A stretch of DNA of 64,000 nt from Neolentinus lepideus HHB14362 ss-1 (taxonomy: Eukaryota; Basidiomycota; Agaricomycetes; Gloeophyllales; Gloeophyllaceae), in contig KV425558.1 in assembly GCA_001632425.1 (NCBI GenBank), positions 39,189 through 103,188 on the forward strand, given 5' to 3'. The position numbers and the translations under genes are program-made. Positions 57,471 to 64,000 of this stretch are shown here, piece by piece. The notes beneath the pieces were generated by a model that saw only the letters and a program-made list of their open reading frames with translations, searched no databases and had not been told where the DNA came from. Each line of letters begins with the position of its first letter. Position 1 is the first letter of the stretch.

Positions 57471-59069
57471 ATGAGCTATCGCACGCCATCACGTCTCTTA
57501 TCTCTTAGTCACCATTTCCTCGGTGCTTTCCCTTCCACTCTCACTACTAGCAGAGTCGCGTTCAGAACAATGTCCACAGGCCAAGAGAAACCGGATACGA
57601 TGGCGACAGCTGCCTCGTCACAGCCTCCTGCTGAAGTGTGGAACTTCGAAGTGACATCCGTACCCTCGAATCCTTTGGGAGAAGGGAGATACATCAAGAC
57701 CGCTGCTTGCTTGATCATCGGGTCAGTTGCTGGTGCTATGACATTGCGCTTCGACAGCATCATGCTGATTCTTGCGAATGCACTTGAAGAGACGAGATTC
57801 TGAACGGCAAAACGTTGGACAAGAACTCAAACTACTTTGCTCGGTTCTGTTTCGAGAATGGAATTGAATTGTATGTCTGCTTTGGTTTCTCTATTCGGTT
57901 GAACGGCGAGGTTGAGGTCGTGCATCGAGATCTTACAAGGCTCGATAGAGATGCCCTCCTTCCTGCTCCGCTAGCTTCTGTCCATGGATAGTAGCTCTGT
58001 CTGAGTATCTAGAGCTCGCGGGGCAACAGGACTGAGGGCATTCTTGTGCCGCGCACTTTTGACGCATGAGTTCACCCGGCTGCCATTTACGTGGAATACT
58101 TGGTTGACGCATCGTTTCTCGAGGTAGAAAGAGAATCGAGGTCGTCCCAGATGAGGAGGACGATATGTAAGTGGTCTGTTCACGCCAGTATAAAATAAGT
58201 CCATAGCCTGACGCTTCTCGTGAGCCAGTGTCGAAGCTAGCCGCCGCATGGTACAAATGTACGACTTTGTCATCACCTCTGGTGGCATTGGACCTACTCA
58301 CGACGGTACGTCGTCTCATCCCCAGACTTGCACCTCTGCTCTGCCAACTTAACGCATGACATGTGACATTAATTGCATATCTAGACATCACCTACGCCTC
58401 CCTTGCAAAGGCGTTCAACCAAGGTCTAGTTCACCACCAAGAAACTCTGCGCCGTATGATGGAGATGAGCAAGAACCGGCCGTGGATCAACCAACAAACC
58501 GAGGAGCAGCGCACTGCCCGCGAGCGAATGGCCTTGTTTCCTGAGAAGGGAGAAGTGCTTTTCGTTGCTAAGGATCTTTGGGTGGTAAGGCTGTCTTGTT
58601 ATTATCTCTGAGAGTATGGTAACCCTAAAGAGTCCATTTGTATAGCCGGTGGTTCGCTTGGAAGGCAAACTCTGCATCTTCCCCGGTATCCCGAGCCTGT
58701 ACCAACGTCTGCTCGATAGTTTAGTACCCTTTCTCCCGCTTCCCCCACTGAGCGAACGGCCGTTCCGCCTACAGGTGTTCACTTCGTGAGTCCGTTCTCG
58801 TCTCGTGGCAGTAATTTATTAAAAAGCACATCCGCGCTAGCCTTCCCGAATCCTCGATTGCACCGTACCTCACAGAGCTTCAAAAGCGAGTGAAAAATGA
58901 AGGTGTCCGGGTGGGCTCGTATCCCCTCCTCCAACGGGGAGTGTACGTGAGCTTGATTGGGCTGGACGAGAAGCGAGTGAGAGGGCTTGGTGATGAGGTG
59001 GTGGAGAGATTACAGGGCAAGGTGATGACCGAGGAGGAAGTCAGCCAGGCGAAGGATGGGAAACCTTGA
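57471..59069 (+). CDS. Molybdopterin-binding-fold protein (MoaB/CinA-like)
   Basis: Seven exons (57471-57721, 57790-57870, 58128-58166, 58229-58305, 58385-58584, 58646-58785, 58841-59069) total 1017 nt, 338 aa. The first about 34 residues (MSYRTPSRLLSLSHHFLGAF onward, no acidic residues) resemble a mitochondrial presequence; an internal MSTGQEKPD start would give a cytosolic form. The domain begins TAACLIIGDEILNGKTLDKN, then LKRIEVVPDEEDDIVEASRR, YDFVITSGGIGPTHDDITY (the GGIGPTHDD signature of the MPT-binding fold) and LAKAFNQGLVHHQETLRRM. It continues with a C-terminal part (LCIFPGIPSLYQRLLDSL, VYVSLIGLDEKRVRGL). In other organisms the same fold is part of FAD synthase or of CinA-type nucleotide hydrolases. 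The exact reaction is unproven here. Confidence 0.9.
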
Positions 59070-59685
59070 CAAGGATGGTTCAATCTTTGCGGCGAGCGGT
59101 TCTAAGCGGATTCGGTTGTGAGTAATAGGTTTTAGTGAGCTTGGCACGCGTCGACGGACTTGCTATGTATGTACTGAATACTATTATTTAAGGTCTCGTG
59201 CATTGTATGTTAGGAGTTGAATCAACGTTCAACGTTGTCCTTGACTCTGCTTCGAGGAATAGTGTTCAGCATTATTATGTACCAATAACAATTCCTATGT
59301 GATGAATGCACTATCAGGGAGGGGTGTCGCGGGTCCCTTGAAACCGGCATAATCCGGTAGCGTCCGGCCCGCTTCCCATACAAGAACGAAGTCTCCGTCC
59401 CGCTTAAAAGTTCCTTCATTGAAGCTTGTAGTTGATTGTGCTATCTCTTGCCGTGCAAACTGATACTCATGTTACAGCTGCTGACCAGTCATTCGTCTCC
59501 GAGTAATTCCCAGACCAGATAGGACCCTTTTGCTGCTCGGGAGCCCGACATACCGACATGATGCACGGCCCCGAGAATATCTCCAGGGGCCTCAAAAGCG
59601 GGCGTCGAAACAGGGGAACATGGTGACGGGTTGATCCCCCTTTCTCTTGACATTCACACAAGCGCCTTGTCTGAGGGTCTGAGGA
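59070..59685. other. Intergenic region, no gene seen
   Basis: 3' flank of the MPT-binding-fold gene and 5' flank of the F-box-like gene; short frames only. Confidence 0.5.
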
Positions 59686-60773
59686 ATGGGTGAGTAGAAT
59701 TCGCTTTGATTCAACGAAGGCTCGTTTAGCCACATCTATCTATTTCACTTTGAAATCATCGCATTGAAGACTTGTCCTAACACTTTGTTCTATTTTCGTC
59801 CTAGACGCAGTCACCGTCCACGCATTGCCTGAAGTCCCACTAGAGTTGGTGGATGACATCCTGGAGTGGGCAATGGAACTGGACACTCGCAATGGCACCG
59901 CCATCAGCTTGGCTACAGTTTGCAAATACACGCACAGTCAAGCAATTAAGTATTTATATAGTAGAATTGTAGTGAGTTCCGAGGATGACCGCGTATATGG
60001 AGTAGTAGTACTTACTTCGCTCCCAGGTCAAAAATTTCGACACCCTCCATCTGCTCAACATGTCTCTGAAGATGAAGCCCTCCCTAGCGAAGCTGACAAA
60101 AACCCTCATCATTGACCTGATTGACGACGGCACCTACAAGGGCGCCTGGGTACGGCGACAGCTCACTGACCTTTTCGCTAACATGACCGCGGCCGAGTCG
60201 ACTCTTCAGAATCTGCATGTTCTCTGCAACTCCGATAGATTCTTCGAATACCCTTATGGTCGCCTAGACTTGAAGTCCCTCCTTTGCCGGAATCACAGCA
60301 TGCCGCACGCCACAGTCTCCCAGCCCCATCTCACCCATCTGATACACGACGACCCCGACTACCTTGTGCGTTTTGAGCCCACCAGGTATCCTGCCTTGAC
60401 GCATATCGCGACGGCCGTGATATTACCGTGGACAGACATCTGGTCAGCATACACGCGGCCCGCTTTCCTCAACCTTGTCGAACAACAGGGTGCCCGGCTG
60501 AAATCCCTTGTCGTCGTGCTCGCGCGCGAGATTGCGGCTCTTGCGGATAAGGATCTACGTACCATTGTGAAAGATACACCTATACAGTTGATTACGCTTA
60601 CGGTCCCGAATTGTCTGGGGCCCATCAAGAAATGGACTGCGAGGGATTTCTTCAATCTGAAGGCCGCTATGTCACAGGCGCATTTGGATGGATCGCTATG
60701 GGATGCTGAACATTGTACGCCGGACTTGGTGTTCCGGGACACAGTTCCTGATGGTCGCCCTGCCGATGTATAA
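59686..60773 (+). CDS. F-box-like protein with a 4-nt first exon
   Basis: The model has a first exon of ATG plus one base (59686-59689, GTGAGT donor), then exon 2 at 59805-59971 and exon 3 at 60027-60773, total 918 nt, 305 aa. The N-terminus MDAVTVHALPEVPLELVDDI followed by LEWAMELDTRNGTAISLATV and CKYTHSQAIKYLYSRIVV matches the short fungal F-box layout (LP-x-E-hydrophobic, then CK...R.LY). That is followed by leucine-rich-like segments (FDTLHLLNM, TKTLIIDLID, LQNLHVLCNSD, HLTHLIH, YPALTHIATA). F-box proteins link substrates to SCF ubiquitin ligases; this class is expanded in Agaricomycetes. The GTGAGT donor inside RIVV is strong and restores frame. Target unknown. Confidence 0.82.
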
Positions 60774-60895
60774 AAAAGTGCGTGGTGTCACGGGTGATGT
60801 CCACATACGGATAGGTGGAACACAGTGACACTATCGATCTATTATATCTGCTTATTATGCTATGTTGAGTTGTTAGTACTAGTACCGTCCCTTCA

Positions 60896-61084
60896 GTGAT
60901 TGATACCATCCTAGAACCCTACGCGCGTCGTCCTGTCACAGCCGTCTCCCTCCGTAATGTCATTTATTACGACCTGGCTCAGCCAAAGACAAGCATGACA
61001 GATAAACTTATGCAGCACTATTGTGACAACGGTCATACACCAACTCTCTTAGACTTTGCCGTGCCAGGCCTTGGCAAGGGCTAG
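60896..61084 (+). other. Orphan open segment downstream of the F-box-like gene
   Basis: About 62 codons reading IDTILEPYARRPVTAVSLRN then VIYYDLAQPKTSMTDKLMQH, ending at TAG 61082-61084. It is protein-like but has no ATG near its start and follows a 120-bp gap after the F-box stop. It may be an extra 3' exon of an alternative F-box transcript or a fragment of a related gene. It overlaps the 3' end of the convergent NYN gene by 36 bp. Confidence 0.3.
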
Positions 61085-63177
61085 CTGCCCAAAAACCACG
61101 ATAACGATGCCGGCTTGAACCGCCGTTTGGACATACGTCTTAAAGCTTTCAGTACCCGCTGCCGGTCTGACTGATGTGTCATTCCACACAGCAGCCTCGA
61201 CTTGCTCGAAAGTCCTGAATCCCTCTCCCCGCCGCCTTGCAGCATCTAGAGCCTGTGCCAAAGGCTTAAACTTTTCAGGAAGCCGAGACGCATTGGGTGT
61301 AGCAGCAGGGGCAGCCGTCGGAGCGGGCGAAGATGAAGGCGTCTTCGCAACTGGCAGCATAGGCCTCGAGAGTTTTGGTGTAGCCTTGCATTGAGGCAGT
61401 TTGGGGGCGACGTTAGACGACGGTGCTGGAGGAGAAGACGTTTTGGGCGGCGCATGTTTGGTGAGCTCGGGACTGGGCGAAAGTCGAGGCAGTACCGGTA
61501 TAGCATTAACGGTAGCGACCGAAGGTGGAGCTGGGACGACTGTCGTAACACTAGCGCCAGGAAGTGTTTGTGATTGGTCGACCAGTTCAGTGCCTTCAAT
61601 GTCAATAGCACCGCTGGGTGTACTATCCGGTGGTGTAGCCAGCGCGTTGACTGTGCAGGTGATCTCGGCGGGTGGGGCGATTGTCGTAACACTAGTGCCA
61701 GGAAGCGTTTGTGGTTGGTGGACCAGTCCAGTGCATTCAATGTCAATAGCACCGCTGAGTGTACTATCCGGCGGTGTAGGCAGTGTGTTCACTGTGCAGG
61801 TGATCTCAGTGGATGGAGCGATTGTCGTAACACTAGTGCCAGGAAGCGTTTGTGGTTTGTGGACCAGTCCAGTACCTTCGACGTCAATAGCACCGCTGGG
61901 TGTACTATCCGGCGGTGTAGGCACTGCGTTGACTGAGCACGTGATCTCAGCGCTGGGCGCCGAAAACAACACCGACGCCTCGCTGGATGGTGCCGGTCCT
62001 ACATTGTTGGACGATGCAAGGTCTGCGTCCATTGGATCAGTCTGAGCAAATGATGTACGGTCATCACCACTCTCCGATACGAGCGACGAGTCTTCATCGA
62101 CGTGTCGGTTAGTGGAGGGTGACGTTCCCTGCGACATCGCCTGAGATATTATGTTCGATATTCCGGATAACACAGACGAGTCGGATGGAACGGAGATGCC
62201 GTCGCCGGATACTGGGGAATTGTTTTGATCCTCGGCCATGGGCTTCTGTCCTTGGGAAAAGCTTGGCCTTTCCGTTGAAGTCTCATCCTCGTAGAGCACC
62301 CAAGGGAATATCGCATAGCGAAGACGATCTAGCAAGTTGGAGGTATCCTTGGAGGGATCTATCCCTTGCTTCTGAGTCTTCAAGTCTCCGGCATCGAACG
62401 TGCTGAGTACTGGTGTGACCGAAGACACTGGCGGGATTCGCTGATCCTCTGGTACCACCGCCGGACCTGCCGCCGTCTGGGGACGAGTACTCAGCGACTT
62501 GCTGGAAAAAGCTACTTCGACTTCACGGCCTGACTTCACTGGTCGGAGTTTGGGACTGCGTCGTGGGGTTAGTGGTAATTGCATTCGACACCTAGTCATT
62601 ATATCGCGCTCCCATTCGAAGCATATATCAGCGGCGAGTTTGAGTGATGCGCTGCTCTCCTTCGGTGCTACTACCACGACCTTGTGTGCTCGTAGTCGCA
62701 GAATCGAAAAAGCATACGACAGCTCATAGTCACCTGAAATAACGAAGATTGTCACAGGCCCCAACGTGTCGAACGTATGCGCCAGCATGTCAACTATAAC
62801 ATTTGATGTATCCGTCAAAATATCGAATGAGAGCGGGACGACCAACCTATCATCATGTGGTTTCCAGGTTTATCCTTTCCACCACTTGGATTATCTACTA
62901 GGGATATTCCAGTCGTCTGTAACTTGGAGCGCAAGCACGAGGATGCCACTCGTGAGAGGATCGCCATGTCGGCGTACGCTCGGAAGGTCGTAATGACGCC
63001 AAACCGACGAGCTAAGTCTCGGATACAGTCCACGGTAAGAGACCCAAGAGCATCGTTTGGAGGCGAAACGTTCGCTATGTGTGTCAAAGTTGCGTGTCAT
63101 GACATCTCAGTAGCATAGATAATTCATGAAAACTCACCACAATCCCAGAACACAGCGACACGATCGCTTGACCCCAT
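61049..63177 (-). CDS. NYN-domain (PIN-like nuclease) protein with C-terminal LOTUS/OST-HTH-like domain
   Basis: Exons 63138-63177, 62847-63074 and 61049-62793 (introns 63 and 53 bp) give 2013 nt, 670 aa. The N-terminal NYN fold reads MGSSDRVAVFWDCANVSPPN (metal-binding D after the first strand), TVDCIRDLARRFGVITTFRA, GKDKPGNHMMIVDMLAHTFD (acidic D across intron 2), TIFVISGDYELSYAFSILR and HKVVVVAPK. This matches NYN ribonucleases of the MARF1/LabA type. A long Ser/Pro/Thr linker contains about 2.8 copies of a 47-residue tandem repeat. The C-terminus (LPEKFKPLAQALDAARRRGE, then FRTFEQVEAAVWNDTSV, FKTYVQTAVQAGIVIVVFGQ) resembles an OST-HTH/LOTUS RNA-binding domain. Probable role in RNA cleavage or RNA granules; inferred. 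Confidence 0.86.
61545..61960 (-). repeat. 141-bp in-frame tandem repeat inside the NYN gene
   Basis: Anchor sequence TACTATCCGG-type recurs at 61621, 61762 and 61903, exactly 141 bp apart. The repeats encode a 47-residue unit with EITCTVN, TPPDST, SGAIDIE and QTLPGTSVTT. The third copy is partial and more diverged. The low divergence suggests recent expansion and possible length variation between strains. Confidence 0.85.
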
Positions 63178-64000
63178 GACTCAGGACGGGGATGGCAAGT
63201 CAAGAGGGGCCGCTGGGGAGGGCCCCATGATTTTATACATCCCAGACTGGGCCACTCACAGAATGTGTCGGACTGATTATGAGGCACGCGCTTGGTTGTC
63301 AATTGCCTCACGGTGGCCGCAGGGGCGGAGTATGCATACGGGAAGGAGTATGTATATTGACCATGGCGGTGGCCGTCACCGACGAGTGGCTACACGAGTC
63401 TACGTGAATGCATAATTTAGTTGTCAAGTACTAGTACTGCGAATTTGCGTACCAAACGAGGAAGTCGACTAAACCGTAACCCCTGGCGAAATACTATTAT
63501 ATATTCCTCACTTTCCCCACCTTTTTGTACTAGTAGCCCCATGCACCTGCGTGACCTGCCTCTCCGAGTGTTGTGTTTTGTATGTATATGTGGGCCGATG
63601 GTGACATGTGTGTTTGATCTAAAGGAAGAGTACACATGAAATTATTTATGTAATTAACCAAATAAAATACCATCGATAACCACAAGAGCAATTCAAAACC
63701 GGTCTCATGAGTCTCATGTTTTGGCCGATCTTTTGCAATCGCTAACGTCTTGTCCTCACTCAAATTCTGTCCGTTCTCTACATCATATGTCGTGAATATT
63801 ATGGCGTACGTCTGCGCAAGACATGCGGGTGTAATTTCGGGTAATTACTCTGCCCATGGGCACTTTGGGCACTTTGGGCGGTTTAAACACGCGTTGCTGT
63901 TCATTAAAGTGACAACGAAACTCACGGCTGCAGGTGATCTCGGAACAGCACCATTAAGGCGCAGACTCAATAGTACAGACTAGGCTTACGACGTACAACA
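63178..64000. other. Right-edge region, no gene seen
   Basis: 5' flank of the NYN gene and beyond to the window end. Short frames without domains; AT-rich part around 63640-63680. Confidence 0.5.

Noticed and set aside
61401..62045. 214-codon plus-strand open frame opposite the NYN gene
   Set aside because: It is the mirror of the Ser/Pro/Thr repeat linker; the minus strand has the NYN and LOTUS-like motifs and consistent splicing.
62561..62620. tRNA-like motif inside the NYN coding exon
   Set aside because: Only a partial B-box-like match within well-supported coding sequence; no cloverleaf.

Overview
The window is nuclear DNA of a filamentous basidiomycete. I judge it an Agaricomycete, possibly Polyporales. 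That rests on dense intron-rich genes (introns mostly 45-75 bp, GT-AG), short intergenic spaces, basidiomycete-type families (small secreted cysteine proteins, multi-pass membrane proteins, GPI-anchored Ser/Thr-rich proteins, F-box-like and fungal BTB proteins) and eukaryotic housekeeping genes. There is no operon structure, no rRNA gene, no CRISPR array and no convincing functional tRNA. Gene models were built by reading splice junctions by eye; for most multi-exon models the summed exon length is divisible by three.

Layout. 1-5 kb: an acidic hypothetical protein and a serine-rich membrane protein. 5.5-6 kb: a small secreted cysteine protein with three exons. 6-16 kb: a repeat-rich, gene-poor stretch with a multi-exon O-methyltransferase (8.2-10.0 kb) and a sesquiterpene synthase (14.3-15.4 kb). 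Between them lie a long inverted repeat enclosing a tRNA-derived SINE-like sequence and a Mutator-like non-autonomous element with a 9-bp target duplication. 16-25 kb: a serine-rich protein, a Tourist/Harbinger-like MITE, a fumarylacetoacetase-alpha/beta-hydrolase fusion, an amidohydrolase, a multi-pass membrane protein and the Fe-S biogenesis protein ISD11. 25-35.6 kb: a protein kinase, a second multi-pass membrane protein, RCF1, a WW-domain protein with a His/Gly-rich tail, and URM1. 35.6-40 kb: a gene-poor AT-rich stretch with one small gene, encoding a signal peptide followed by a tandem Cys-Gly-Asp repeat. 40-64 kb: a compact housekeeping block with exopolyphosphatase, UPF3, SYF2, a single-pass membrane protein, an MFS permease, a BTB protein, a GPI-anchored cell-wall protein, ORC3, a molybdopterin-binding-fold protein, an F-box-like protein and an NYN-nuclease/LOTUS-like protein.

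How the genes relate. The housekeeping genes share themes (mitochondrial Fe-S and respiratory assembly: ISD11, RCF1; tRNA thiolation: URM1; RNA quality and splicing: UPF3, SYF2, NYN protein; replication: ORC3) but are independent neighbours. The only grouping that might act as a pathway is the O-methyltransferase and sesquiterpene synthase, 4.3 kb apart with transposon debris between them and no P450 seen. The most unusual item is the secreted cysteine-repeat peptide at 37.1-37.45 kb, which is visible only after removing two introns.
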